DNA of 64,000 bases, from positions 1 to 64,000 of the forward strand of contig QLIY01000147.1 of assembly GCA_003260075.1 (NCBI GenBank), read 5' to 3'. Shown piece after piece: positions 32,801 to 45,445 of the stretch (position 1 is its first letter; every line of letters begins with the position of its first letter). The stretch is from Phallusia mammillata (taxonomy: Eukaryota; Chordata; Ascidiacea; Phlebobranchia; Ascidiidae). The position numbers were made by a program, and so were the translations under genes. Under the pieces are notes generated by a model that was given only the letters and a program-made list of their open reading frames with translations, made no database searches and had not been told where the DNA came from.

Positions 32801-35119
32801 TATGGATTTCTGAAAGTACTTCTTGCATCAAAACCGGCCCTAAAGGTGTGATTTAATTCTTCATTCATGTTGGGAAAATGGACATTTTTGTCACAAATGT
32901 ATGATTCATAGTAACACAAGCTTGCAAGCAATATATCATCCCAACTGTATTTTTGCACAATTGCTGACTACTTATTCATTCTCTGCACAAGAAAATCCTA
33001 TGTTGCAATAGAAAAACAATCTAGCATCCACTATTAAGTAATTGCTCACGGTGTAGGGATCTAGGATGCATGCCCAACACATGCAAAATTAGAGATAATA
33101 TTGCTCAAAAGTCTCTTGTCTTTGATGCTGTGTAAGGTAGCATTGCTTGGTTGAAGCCAAACCAAGGGTATTATATAGACATACAGTAAACGTTTATATC
33201 TAACCTATTTAGCCTAACAGTTCATCCACATTAGATTAAGATCCGAAATTACCCAATGTTGTTAAAGCCTTACTATTTTACAAATCATTTGTACCTCTAG
33301 TTTTGTCCGACTTAGGCCAATATATTGATTAACCAAATCTAGTTCAACCGAAGTTTATTGTCATAGCTGCCCCCTTGAGAGTGAAGTTTATTGTCATAGC
33401 TGCCCCAACATTAAATCAAACTTATTGTTTCAGGCTATTGCCAAAGGCTCGGTGCTCGGTAACCCAGACTTGCAATTATGGAGCAAGCAGCAAGCTCATG
33501 CATTGGTGGGCGATCTTATGTCTCTATGCAATCATTCTGATGCTACTCCACTATCTGGGTCAGCTGATGAACTTGCTGTCGATCGATTTTCACAGATCAG
33601 CCAAATCGCAATGTCAATGAGAGTGTTGAATTGTACAAAAGGTGATTAAATAGTATGTCCTTGTGATCACTGTTTTCATTGCAAACTTGTTACTCTAGTG
33701 CAGGGGTTCCCAACCGGTGGTATGCGTACCACTAGTGGTATGCGAAGGGTTTTCAGGTGGTACGCGAGTAGCTTCTGTTTTGTTCACAAAAACCTCAATT
33801 TGCAACTTTATATTTTGTCTGTCTGGTTTTGTTTACAAAAAAACAGTCCCCAGGCCTATTGCCATTGTTACATAACTATTCCTGTTGTTTCGTATCATTA
33901 CGATCTTCAAAATACAGGTCATGTCAATTCTCAACAAAAAGCATAGTTGCTACTTGCTATGAAAAGCCGAACAACGCTGCGGCACAGTGGGCGTTAATTA
34001 TGTCAAATGATTGCTCTTGATAGATATATCTACTGTTTTGGTGCTTAAGATAGCGTTGAATGAAATATGATTCAAACAAATTAGTTGTTCTGCAAGAAGT
34101 GGTACCATAGAGCACTGTAGAGCACATTAGTGCTCTATGGNACCTTCCAGTCTGGGACGCGAAATATTTTATATACCATGAATATAAGCATCGCATCTAC
34201 AGTATTAATGAACTTCGGCTTTTTCCGACCTTTTGATTAATTTTTACATTGTTACGTATGACTACGTAACTGTTACATACAGTCTATGTAACAATGCAAC
34301 AAGATAAGCGCACCCGTGCAAGCATGCGGTTCTTATTTGTTAGAATAAATACGTTCGTTTACCTACTGTTTTATGTGAAAATATCAACTAACAATAGCAT
34401 AATACTAGTCTTAACATTGATATTTAGTTGTTTAGTATTTTCCACAAACTTACATGCTAACAAAATGCTTGGGTCGCGAGAATTTAGAGCAATTTTTTTA
34501 GGGTCGCGTCAAAAAGTATTTGCGGACCCCTGCCATAGAGCACTGTAGAGCACATTAGTGCTCTATGGTGGTACGCGTGGCAGTGCAGAGCGTCCAGGTG
34601 GTACGGGATCGTAAAAAGGTTGGGAACCCCTGCTCTAGTGGCACAACACTCTTTGCATCTTTATAAACACTGATATAAAAAATAAGGTTTAAATATGCAA
34701 ATAGTTGCTACGACTGCCTAGTGATCAGCGGAGGTTGTCTAACCATGTCTTGGCCAATTGTGTTGCTGATGCAATAAAAATTTGGGGACTTGGAATAAAA
34801 ACAGGCAGTCACATGGGGACTTGGTTTAAGTATGAGCACTGTGGATACAAATAGAACAAGCAAACTAGGAAATGTATTTCAGCGATTCCTGTCCGTGTAG
34901 TACCATTTAATTGCATGAATAAGCTTTCTTTATTTGCAGATCAATTTCAAAGTTTGTCTGATCCTCTTCCAAAAACAAGGTAACATATTTGTGCATGATG
35001 TCAATTAAACTGAGTCTAACTAACACATTTGCTTTAGACTTTTAGAGATTGTTGCTTATGGACCAAATAGAAGATCATCCATAGATGAAACTCCAATGGA
35101 AATATCAACAAACTATTAA
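29892..35119 (+). CDS. INTS15: Integrator complex subunit 15
   Basis: Ten exons with closing phases: 29892-29957, 30144-30245, 30430-30566, 30819-30903, 31262-31422, 31852-31984, 32606-32845, 33434-33641, 34940-34979, 35038-35119. Total 417 residues, against about 449 in human C7orf26/INTS15. Matching landmarks in order: LSKLVSLAI...LECAALWMK, FSPRFCCIFLIALTSHY, LLDIVQHWLLKDPAI, LTPLDGLASWCVKTPF, and a DRFSQISQIAMSM segment. INTS15 is a helical subunit of the nuclear Integrator complex, which processes snRNA and attenuates transcription. The C-terminus is shorter than in human and lacks its Pro/His-rich tail. Two hAT MITEs and an inverted-repeat element sit in the introns. It is convergent with RRP7A. 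Confidence 0.88.
31065..31190. repeat. Dispersed repeat, GCTGCAGACAGTGCACAC family
   Basis: In INTS15 intron 4. Shares start, middle and end motifs with the copies near 16.5, 44.5 and 45.6 kb. Confidence 0.6.
31551..31733. mobile_element. hAT MITE with exact target duplication CTCTAGGA
   Basis: Starts CAGCAGTTCCCAACC and ends GGTTGGAAACCGCTG, with CTCTAGGA at 31543-31550 and 31734-31741. Only 183 bp, in INTS15 intron 5. Confidence 0.88.
32267..32441. repeat. Inverted-repeat element in INTS15 intron 6
   Basis: The left arm TCTACATGAAACACAAGTTA and the right arm AACTTATGTTTTATGTAGA are imperfect reverse complements, continuing into a CCAACCCATTGTTATGCAA-type segment. Related sequence lies near 1010-1060. 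Confidence 0.65.
33701..34632. mobile_element. hAT element, CAGGGGTTCCCAACC ends, exact target duplication CTCTAGTG
   Basis: Ends CAGGGGTTCCCAACC and GGTTGGGAACCCCTG, flanked by CTCTAGTG (33693-33700, 34633-34640). At 932 bp it is longer than its neighbours. It contains a repeated 36-bp palindromic motif (about 34105 and 34534) and an ambiguous base at 34141. No transposase frame of useful length. In INTS15 intron 8. Confidence 0.88.
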
Positions 35120-35549
35120 TGCAAAAAAGCAAACTGACATACAAAAATGCAGTACTACAAGTGCTTAGCAGGACACTTGAAGAAAACTACATAGCTATAG
35201 AAAGATTGTGGATTCCAGTGAAAAAAAATCACAGATTCTTGACTATACCAAAATCAAAGCATTTATGATGCCTGTGCACAATTTATTGCAGTTTTTAGTT
35301 GACAACAGTCCGTAAAAGATATGTGACTCAATCAACTTTTTAATCCTATTTCAGACTCAAAAAGAACTCACATTTTTGTGTATTGTATTTGCAACTTGCG
35401 ATAAATACACAATCGTTGTTCAGTACATAGCAAATCTGATGACTATTTTCCAACTGACCATGTCCCAGAGAACAGGTTCCAGCACCACCAACACATTCTT
35501 TCCCTTAGTCCGAAACTCATAATCATTTTTTCAGTTTTAACCTCGGGTT
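35120..35549. other. Convergent 3' region, INTS15 / RRP7A
   Basis: The 430 bp between the two stop codons must hold both 3' UTR ends. No other feature recognised. Confidence 0.6.
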
Positions 35550-38148
35550 TCAGAAAGGCCTAAACTTTCTTGCATTTCTCATTGATTTAATCTTTTGTTT
35601 ATCCTCTTCAAATTTCCTCCTCAGCTCCGCTATTTCTACATTTGCAAAAAATAAAACACAACAGTGAAAATTGAATCCAGCAATACAACACAAAAGTTTA
35701 TTGTTTAGTACTGTAACTTTGTGGTAAAGATGAATTGCTCTAACCCCATATTTGGGTCACTGTTTTGCATTTAGTCTTCAAACACGTTATAAAATATAGT
35801 AAAAATTGTGACAGAAGCACAAAGTTAGTTAAAATAAGATTTATTATGCCTATCTAAGAGACAAATACCTATTTTAAGTGCTACTAGATATATATTTGGA
35901 ACAACATATCTACTTACTTTCTCGTTTTGATTCTCGAATTTGGTATGTATACACATTGAGTAATTCCTGAAAAAAAAACATAAAATAACTTGGAAAACTT
36001 GTTTGGGAACAACATATTATCACAAACCCTCTCTTTTCGTTTTCGCTTTTCTTTTGCTTTGATTTTGATTTCCTTGCTCTCAGTGCGACTAAAGCCAGGA
36101 TTACGACCTCTTCTTGTTACTTTTACCCAACCATCATCATCAGGAACACCTTCAGTTTCTAGTTCTTTTTGCTCTTCCTAAATGCAGCACAAAAAACAAA
36201 CATGAAACTAGTTGAACAAAATCACCAAACTGCATTGTCTAAACTTATTCATAATATTCCAACTCTAAAACAACATTTTCTTGATTAAAGAAATTGTGGC
36301 TTCAACAAAAATATGGAGGTCATAGTTAAAACAGGTAAAATAAATATTTACCTCTTCAACTTTTGCATCATAGGAAGACATAAACTTGTCTACTTCATCC
36401 TGTAGCTTTTTGGAATCTGGCCAAGATCTTACATATTCCAAACACCATTCTGTTTTGCAACATTAACAAATGTATTGGATGGTATATTAGGGGACTACAG
36501 AAAAAATCAGTTCAAACAGCCAGTTTGTCAAACTTTTTTGGACAATTAACGGATTGTGCGATTAACACGATTTATCTGTATATGACCTAGAATTTAGATA
36601 ATTTAAGTCAGGCCATCAGTTCGTTATTTCAAATGCATTAAAAATCTATAGATCAGGTGACTGACACTGAAATATTTTAAACTAATTTGGAACAGTTTAA
36701 TGTCACCAATGATGCAACTTTACAGAATGCAAATAAGTGTGGACAGAATCGTTATTAAGTTAAGGCATGGATCACATAAACTTTATGTCATAAAGGATAG
36801 TTGTAGCCAGGTTTTTTTAAGGTTTGGTTTGGGTGACCGCTAAGTAGTTTTAAGGGACCGCAAGTGTTTCATTTAAATACCAAAACCGTTTCGGTCCCCC
36901 AAAACACCTTAAAAAAAATACTGGTTGTAGCTATCCTTACACATTAAACTAGTTAAAATCCAATGTGTGCACAACTTAAAAACTCTTCTGCTACCGACAA
37001 TGCAGATATTATTTCAAATAGTTGGGGGCAGCTACAAGTTATAACCATGTGTGGTTGAAGCTGATCCTATTTTGTTTGCAATGCTTTGACTTGTTCTGTT
37101 TATTGTGACTTACTTATGGGCGCTGTAAACAAAATAAATGATTGATTAAGCAATTGAAGCCAAAAGCAGAGCCCCCAACTTACTTTTTATTCCTGTTTGT
37201 ATTTCTTTTCCTTCAGTTGACAAAACATGTACAGTATTTGCTTCACACTTTTTCAAAGCTTTTGCAACAGACGCTTTCTCTTCATAGGTTATGTATGCAA
37301 CATGAAACCCAGTAACTTGTGGTTCTGGAAAAAATTTAGTTGCTTCTGAAGATTTAGGTTCAATGGTTCCAGGTTTCTTTTGAACATTGATGGATGAAAT
37401 TTTTCCACATTCCCCAAACAGGCGTCGCAAACATTTCTAAACCAACAAAAAATTAGTTTGGACATATAACAATACATCAAAATGTTAGCTACTAGTTCAA
37501 AAAGTTTGCTTTTCATGCGGTTAATAGCATTTGTCCTTATTATTTGTCAAACTTTTTGAGGCAACTAAACCAATCAAAACATGCGAATAGTTATCAAAAC
37601 AAAAATACGTTCCTCTATTTCTCGATTTTTTCATTTCTCGAGAAACGAGAAATTAAAAATCCATTTCTCGAGAGTCTCGAAATTTTTATTTAAGCTGATT
37701 TTGTGACAAAAAAAAAAAATCCGATTGTACGTTTTTTCGCTTCTAGTAGCGATCGGAAGTAGTGATTCGCTAGCAAATCAGCCAAAAACGAAGCCACTGT
37801 TGTAGATCATATGCAAAATGTGATCAATGGACCGATACAGCAGGTACCAAAATATACCACAACCACATGCATTAAATTGTTTGTAAGTTTTAACATTTAT
37901 TTTAGAACCTAAGATTTATAACACTAACGCTTAAAGTTAATATTTTGATTATGAATACAAATATATACATATTTTTCATATCATACTTCGTCACAATAGG
38001 GCGGAACATTAAGAACCATCAACGTGGAATCCATTTCCGCGTCTGCGTTTTGTGATTTTCGCACATTGTGTTGTTTCACATACAGTGAGTGACCTTCGGT
38101 GCATTTCTGATCGAACTTAACTTTCAACACAGATACGTTAGGCTTCAT
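35550..38148 (-). CDS. RRP7A: Ribosomal RNA processing protein 7 homologue
   Basis: Six exons, phases all closing: 38148-37987, 37436-37184, 36449-36352, 36177-36028, 35966-35918, 35635-35550. Total 265 residues against 280 in human. Landmarks shared with human RRP7A: HSLYVKQHNVR, LMVLNVPPYCDE (RRM start), a KFFPEPQVTGFHVAYITYE segment, GVPDDDGWVKVTRRGR, and the C-terminal KFEEDKQKI..MRNARKFRPF. RRP7 is a nucleolar component of the UTP-C/CURI module of the small-subunit processome. The C-terminal half is basic and probably helical, as in the family. The start is the first Met before the LKVKF strand, close to the usual family position. Head to head with CFAP210. Confidence 0.92.
36794..36947. 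repeat. Small inverted-repeat element in RRP7A intron 2
   Basis: Left AAGGATAGTTGTAGCCAGG and right CTGGTTGTAGCTATCCTT are reverse complements with two differences. The inner parts TTTTTTAAGGT and ACCTTAAAAAA also pair. Confidence 0.7.
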
Positions 38149-38946
38149 GATTGAAACCTTAATAGATTTACACTTTTAAAATGAAATTCGGACACACAGT
38201 CACACAAAAAGCTGAATCTAAATTGTTAAAAATATCAACACAATGCACGTGGACGTACAACTCATCCAACATTCATAGAAATCTGATTATTTACCTTTCA
38301 TAATTTTGTTTCTTGTTTTTTTTTGGAAAAATAAAAAAGAACAACATCTACCAAACTTAACAATTCTTGATTCGCTTTATTTAAAAATTTAAATTGTGTT
38401 TATGAGTTTTTACAAAATGCCAATTTGGCTCAAAGTTTGATGTTTGAACATACATTGTCTTATAATTTTGAAGATTGGCGTAAATCTTTTCGATTTTTAA
38501 ATCATTTCAATTGTTCAGATTTGTCCGCTTTTTTGTTTAGTTTGCGCAAAAAAAGGAAAGAACAAATATGTCATTGTGTAATCACTCATCCATAAATTTT
38601 AGTCACGTGACTTTAGGTAATTGACGTAGTCATAACAACAAGAAGCTACCTCTGTTTGTTGTTTTGCGAAATTTTGTCGACTTTGGCATTCGGCACAATG
38701 TAGCGTATGTTTGCAGATAACAGAAGTACTAATAGATTTACAAGAAATTTTACAAAGCTGTCACTTTAAAAGCTTTGGTTGTTATAAAAAAGCCTTAACA
38801 CTTACAGACTTAATGCTAGACTAGATTTTACTATTATTGGAAATGGTTTGTGTGAAAAATATTAATTATTATTTTCGCTAGAAAATTTTCTTTCATATGG
38901 TATGACACAATATTTATAAACCAACTGTTGTTTAAAAGCATTTAAA
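38149..38946. promoter_or_regulatory. Shared upstream region, RRP7A / CFAP210
   Basis: 798 bp between divergent start codons, AT-rich. A TGACGTAG site at 38622 resembles a CRE half-element, but a single short match carries little weight. No ciliary X-box motif could be asserted with confidence. Confidence 0.35.
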
Positions 38947-41900
38947 ATGGCGACTGTCCAGCACGCAAACTTCATACAATATGGACGAAGAACTGGAAAA
39001 CCGAAGTCAGCTCAAAATCGTCCAGGTATTTCATATGTAGTAATATTGTATGTAAATTAATGTTGCAAAGTTGGTAGAGTTCAAAATTACTAAAAAAATA
39101 CTAATTGAAAAAGGTAATCATATAAAGTTTTTTCGTTTGCCTTGAAAAAGTGCCACAGTTTTTTTATGTAAGGACCCGATATTAAAACAAATTGTTTTGC
39201 AGCATCACAACAAGTGAGTGAAAATGAACAACAACAGCAGCTTTCAGCTGGAATAAATTTGCCTACCGAAGCAGATCTAAGACAGGTAAAAAAAAACTGG
39301 TTTGATAACCACATTTGTTTATACAGGTGATTGCGGTGAATCACACATTCTGTTGTGTTGCATCATGAATTTTAAACTGTAGTCTATTAATATCAGAAAA
39401 AGTACTTCAGTTACCTATGTAGAAAAAACAGAAAATTGAACAAATAGTTAAATAACAACCGCTGTATATGCCAACACAGTTACACTTTTTGTGACTTTTG
39501 TTGTCTTAGTGTAGTTGGGCATTATTCTTTCGTTGCAAAACTTTGACTAAAACATTGTATAATTAATTTGATTTGTTGCCTCTTGTTCTTTGAAACTGTT
39601 ACAAAATGTTTGCTTTGTAGAATTTCAAAAAAAGTTTTTTTTAGGTTTAAACTATTAGTAAAACATCTAAATTAGAAAGAAAGTCAACACTGCTTGGAAT
39701 TTTAAATTATTTGCAGGTGAAGGTTCTTCCAAGAAATGAGTGGGACAGAATTCAGTCAAGCCTTTACTCCAAGGAGAGAGAAATGGAAAATTTGCGACAA
39801 GCACATGCTGAACGAGAAGCACTTCACGCACAGTCACAAGATATTGTCAAACATTGGTCAAACACAATTGCGGTAAGCGGCAGAAATAGGCAGAAAATCA
39901 CAGCGCAAATGTTGTTCTTTACATTTAAACCTAATAAAAAGTATATCAAAGAAGGCAAACTAAAATTTAAGACCAAAAATTAAGCAATTTTTTTTTAATT
40001 GTACATGGCTAAAAGAAAAGGTTTAAAACGTACATTATAAACAGGAAAATCAATAAATTCCTAAATCACCATTTTACCATTTTATTTTCATGTATTTTTG
40101 ATAGCCAAAAGTCTATGTAAATATTGTTTAAGGTTGTTAAGTAATGGGAGAATGCTAAATAAGGTTTTTGCATTAACAAACAGGGTCAACGATTGAAGAA
40201 GCTTGAGGCAAGAAAACTAAGAGAAGAGAAAGAAGAAGAAAGCAGAGTTCAACTCGACATCGATGAGGCCAAGTTTCAGGCTGCCAAAAGAAAAGACGCC
40301 ATCGACAAAGCTAAAACTGTTCAATATTTTCAAACTGACAGAATTAAGGGTTTTCATGTAAGTGATCAAATACAAGTAATGTAATTTTCGCATTGAATGT
40401 GTAACAGTTTTTAACAAATATGTTTATTATTGTTGTCATTTAATCCACCAAAATTGGTGATTGTGGCCAGATGCTTGTCATTGAGTTGTTTAAAAGTTAT
40501 TTATCACGTTTATAATTGCTCCACACATGTTTGCCTTAAAGAAGACTGCTTATCTGATGTAGCAAAGCAATGGTTAAACTATAAGAAGATGAGTTTTACA
40601 GATACTCACAGTTTTGGATTTTGGAATGATTGTTTTACTCAGTCATATTTTAGTTTAATTAAACTTTGGTGTAACATTTATTCATTTTGTGCTCAGGGTG
40701 CTCTTCTACTTACTGAGGTACTCAAAGAAAGAGATGCTCAAATCGAACTCAAAAAGCAAAAAGAGGCTTTAACTGTTGGTAAAGACTCTGAGCTTGTCAA
40801 GATGTACAGGTACAAAAAAACTCAACTTAACATTTTTTCAGACCTATGTTACCAATAAAATAAATTTTGCAATTTTCCAGGCAGCAGTTTGAACAAGGTA
40901 TCATGGAGGGGGGGGGGTGCTCTATTCCCTTTGAAACAAACCCCAACATACATTAATGTTTATTCTATTAATTAGTCTTACACAACTCTACTACACAGTC
41001 GGGATGGGCCAAAAATGGATGTTGTGTTTGATCGGGGGGGGGGGCAACATTTTTTCAGACATATGTTACCAATGACATAAATTTTGCAATTTTCCAGGCA
41101 GCAGTTTGAACAAGGTATCATGGATGACCAGCTTAAAGCCAAACAGAGATATGAGGAAAGAAAAAAGGTTTCAGATTATCAACAAATGCAGTAAGTCAAG
41201 TGCATGTTTACCATTGATACTTCGCTAACACCAAACTCTAACTAAACGCTCTATTCCCTTTGAAACAAACCCCAACCTACATTAATGTTAATTCTATTAA
41301 TTAAGCCTTACACAACTGTACTACACAATCGGGATGGGCCAAAAATGGATGTTGTGTTTGATCGAGCCCCAAGCATCTCATGTTAATGCTCGGTGCTCGG
41401 CCGGACATGCTCCGGGCATTGTCATGTCACAAACGTAGTTACTATGAACTTGACTAACACTCAAATTGAGTTAAATTATTCCTTCTCAAATTCCAGAATC
41501 AGGGAGCGCAACAAGATTTATGAAAGGGAAATTGAGGAAGACAAACAAGAAGGAGAGGAACTCAGGAAACTTGCAAAGCTCCATGAATGGGAACAACAGA
41601 AACTAGAAGAAGTAAAGCGAAAGGAAAAAATAGTGATTATGCAATCACACAAGGAACATCAAAACAACAAGTCAGTATTTACCAATAAAACTTGATTTTT
41701 TATAATCATCACAGCACTACCAAGCAATTTTAGTGGGCCCGGGTCTTGAGTATTGTTTGAAGTGTATGTGATGTGTATGTAACATAACTAGTATTCTTGG
41801 TTTATTACAAGCACCCTTAATAATGTAATTTGGGCATTTTGTAATGTTTTCATGATGTGTAATAAAAGCATGGGAGTTTTGTGTTGTGTTTTTGTTTTTT

Positions 41901-44900
41901 GTATATTCTGTCCAAACTCATTTAAACTCAAAAGTAAGCATTGAAGGAATTTGTGAAGCCTTTGGAAACACAGTAGACTTGTCATTCCTATCAAGCATTC
42001 AGTAAGATTTTGAATATTTTACAGAGCTGCAATCCGAGCATTGGAACAACAACAAGAGGAAGAAGAAGATGATGAGATTCGATTATTTGCCGGAGCAAAG
42101 AAGAGGATGCTCAAACTCAGGAAGGAAAAAGAAGCAGAGTTATTCAAGTATGTTTTTTGGTTTTTACCAATGTTGTGATAAAAATTTAAATGTGCATTTT
42201 TGGGTTGTGTTTATGATTTATTTGTTACTAATAAAAGTTGGTTTTGAAAATAAGTCCATCTCAAAATAAGTCCACTTCTTAAAGTTGTGTTTTACTGATT
42301 ACTGAACACACACCAAAAACACAAAATTAGGTAATATAAAAATTTGGAATATATATCACTGGCGAAATATATTTACTTATTCAAATAGAATCTAAACAGA
42401 TGTAAATTTTTAGTTATAACCAAAATTCCATGATTGCTTGGGACACAATGTATTCACTAATCCAGGGGTCGGCAACCTTTTAGGTGATGCGTACCAATTT
42501 ACTTGTTGTTTCCATGTGTTAATGAACTGGCATGCCAACGTTTTACTAAATAATAGTGATTTGTGCCAACCGATATCAATAATAAAGAGAAATCAGATTG
42601 TTTTGTTCATGTTCACATAAGGCTGAATTTTAAGACAATGGCATGACAAAAACTATAAACAAGCAGTGTAACAGGTTAAATTGTTACTTCAATATAAACA
42701 CGCAAATCGGTTGGCGTGCCAGGGAAAAACACCTCGCCTGCCAACCCTGGGTTGCCGACCCCTGCACTAATCTTTGTCAACTTGATTAAGTAAATCTGTT
42801 TTTTTGCAGAGAAATCCAAAGTCACAAAGATGCGATGATTAACCATTTAGCTGGACAGCTTAAACAGAAAGTGGATGATGAAGACAGTCGTATCGAGAAA
42901 GCAAAACAAGAAAGGGAAGAAAAAGTACAGAGGGAAGTTCAAGAAAAACAAGCCAAACTTAAAAAAGATCTGGCATCTATAGCTGAACACAGAAAAGAAC
43001 AGGTGCGAAAAAAATTGAAAATGCTTTCTTGTGAGCCCCAGTTACATAATGCTTTATAATATGATGCAATTGCAGCGTGTTTAGACATTACCAATCAATC
43101 GGGGGGGGGGGAAAATTATAATATGATGCAATTGCAGCGTGTTTAGACATTACCAATCAATCGTGCCTTCACTTTTTTGCGCTCCGTACCGTTTGTAGCT
43201 TTAGAAACTTTTTACGCCATGGTGATTGGTTTAGTGCAGTTTTGTCTCTATGTTTTCTTTCACCAAGCGAATTTAAGTCAACCTTAATGACACTAGCAGC
43301 ATATCTACTATTAGTTTTAATAGAACTTTGTAAAACGCCCTAAATTATCAATCATATTTTTAAGACAATATATTTCACCAAAGCAGTAGACTTCTGTCTG
43401 GTTTAAACCTATGGCATATTTAAATTAAATTTGTAAAATAAGTTCATCTTTGAACTACATTACAAATACCAAATGGATTTCTTGTTTAAAGCTGTCACTG
43501 AAAGAACGCCGAGAAAAAGAAGAGCGCAAGAAAGCGTTTGAAACTTTGGAGATGAAATTAGAAGCTGATCGCATCTTTGCTGAGAAACAGGCAGAGAGAA
43601 GAGCGATGGAGAAGGATGTCAACTCCGAACTACAAGGTGAGATGAACTATTCTGGTTGTGTTCCATTTTTGTCTTGGTTAATTAAACAACGTTTGACCTG
43701 GTTGCTGTTTTCGCCACGTCCTCTATCTTTTGTTGTATGACTAATTAAAGTTGTAATTCGAAACGGGCTTTTCGCATCGCTTTTGTTTGAAAAAAAAACA
43801 GGTTTGATTTAAGCCTAACTTTTATGCTCTTGATTGTTTTGTAATTTCACCTACTTTTTGGCCTAATTCTTTTTAAAATAATCGGGTTTAGGCCGGGTTT
43901 CAGGCTTGTACTTCGGGTTCGGCCTCAGTTTTGAAACTGCTTACAACTCTGTAACTAATGGCAGTTGTTTTCTTAAACATGCAGTTAGTTGTCAATTTAA
44001 GTTACTTTATTGTGTTTCCTTGGCTTAAAGCAGTGTCACTCCAACGTTTTGAGTTTGACCACTCGAGAAACCCGAAAGCCCGATGCGGGATTAAAACCGA
44101 CAACCTTAGACTGTTTTTACGCAAAGGACGGGGGGGGGGGACCACTCGAGAAACCCGAAAGCCTGATGCGGGATTAAAACCGACAACCTTAGACTGTTTT
44201 TACGCAAAGGACAGCGCAAAGGTTTTTTACGCAAAGGTTTAACATTATCTCAAACGTTTTTCGTACCGTTGCAGCACACCACATGTCGCAGATTAACAAA
44301 CGCGCCAAAAAGGAACGAACTCAGAAAGAAGAAGAACTTTATTACGATGACCAGCTCGTGAACATGCTGGCTATCGAAGAAGATCAGTTCCAACAATATG
44401 CAAATAAGGTAGGTAAAATGTATTTGATGGACATTTGACAAGTGATAAGTAAGCTGCAGACAGTGCACACCGTTTCAAACTATTAATAACTAATCGCTGC
44501 AGCCGATGACAAGACATTGGCTGTGGAGTTTTAGTGTAGCTTCCTTACGGCACTCCAGTTTGTTGGGAGTAACAGGTATTCTAAAACACCCAATTTACGT
44601 CATCCAGGTTATCACACGGGCAAAGGAAAAAGGTCAAAACCCATATCCATTGATCAAAGCAGCCCAGGCAGGTGCAGGCGGTGGTAGGGGACCGACATTT
44701 GATGGAAAGGGAGGAATTAAGCCAAGTTATCTTACTGCTGATGGGTAAGTAAAGCAGATGGATGGTAAAATTTTCGCCAAGATGGCCGAATGCTTCACGC
44801 AACCGCCTTATGTTCACAAGGTTGTGGGATTTAATCCTGTCTCGGCTAACTGTGTTTATCTGAGCCAGAAACTTGAGCATCATCGATCCGACCCAGTGGT

Positions 44901-45376
44901 CCCCAAAGGGTTGAACTTTGAAGTCACCGACTGCCAAAGTCGAAAAAGAATTAGCACATGGTCAATCTGGCGATCCCCTACTAGGAAGCTGACATGTGCA
45001 GCATATAAGGCAGGCAACGGTGCTTGTGATTCAACTTTCGGCGGATTATCCACTGAGCCTGCGTAGGTCAGTTGGTAGGGCGCGAGTCCTGTCGTGGGTT
45101 CGAATCACACCGCAGGCTAGATTTTTCTAGTTTACGCCTTGCCATATGGCGGTGACCGGCTGATTCGGTATAAGCCTTCAATGGGCCAGGCGTTTTGTGT
45201 GTCTTTGAAGAAAACCCTATATTTCAAGAAACCGAAGAAATTTAAAATCCTTCTCTCTTATCAGATACGGCGTTCAGCTTCCAAACAACCAACGCACATC
45301 AACACAAAGTATTAAATCAAAGAGCGACCACGGAGAGGCTGGCAAAGCAAAGAAGCGTCTCGGTTTTGTGTGGTGA
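38947..45376 (+). CDS. CFAP210: Cilia- and flagella-associated protein 210 (CCDC173)
   Basis: Thirteen exons with phases that close: 38947-39025, 39203-39285, 39717-39872, 40184-40357, 40697-40809, 41098-41190, 41497-41670, 42025-42147, 42810-43002, 43492-43636, 44275-44408, 44608-44744, 45265-45376. Total 571 residues against about 550 in human. Family landmarks: VLPRNEWDRIQSSL, DIVKHWSNTIAGQR, EEAKFQAA-type then KAKTVQYFQTDRIKGFH, ALLLTEVLKERDAQIELKK. The middle is an almost continuous Lys/Glu/Gln-rich coiled coil, and the C-terminus has KGQNPYPLIKAAQAG and a basic tail. CFAP210 is a microtubule inner protein of axonemal doublets. The start of exon 6 is duplicated at about 40879-40908 before a G run, which is an assembly scar. 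Confidence 0.9.
42463..42764. mobile_element. hAT MITE, CAGGGGTCGGCAACC ends, exact target duplication CACTAATC
   Basis: Perfect 15-bp terminal inverted repeats CAGGGGTCGGCAACC / GGTTGCCGACCCCTG and flanks CACTAATC at 42455-42462 and 42765-42772. In CFAP210 intron 8. Sister copy at 52322-52625. Confidence 0.92.
44453..44580. repeat. Dispersed repeat, GCTGCAGACAGTGCACAC family
   Basis: In CFAP210 intron 11. See the related copies near 16.5, 31.1 and 45.6 kb. Confidence 0.6.
44945..45200 (+). repeat. Composite tRNA-derived SINE
   Basis: A leading segment (GGCGATCCCCTACTAGGAAG) is followed by a tRNA-like part: TGCGTAGGTCAGTTGGTAGG as A box region and GGGTTCGAATCAC as B box. A conserved tail follows (CTTGCCATATGG, GGCTGATTCGGTATAAG). 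The minus copy near 59.1-59.4 kb has the same order. In CFAP210 intron 12. Confidence 0.75.
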
Positions 45377-45387
45377 TTCCCCCCCAA

Positions 45388-45388
<1 letters not shown>

Positions 45389-45443
<55 letters not shown>
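45389..45443. other. 55-nt G run (assembly scar) just after the CFAP210 stop
   Basis: Begins 13 bp after the CFAP210 stop codon. No long duplicate was recognised on its flanks, unlike many other runs here. Confidence 0.65.

Positions 45444-45445
<2 letters not shown>

Noticed and set aside
45056..45125. Possible functional tRNA gene
   Set aside because: A- and B-box-like sequences are present, but the cloverleaf is poor and it sits inside a longer repeat shared with other SINE copies.
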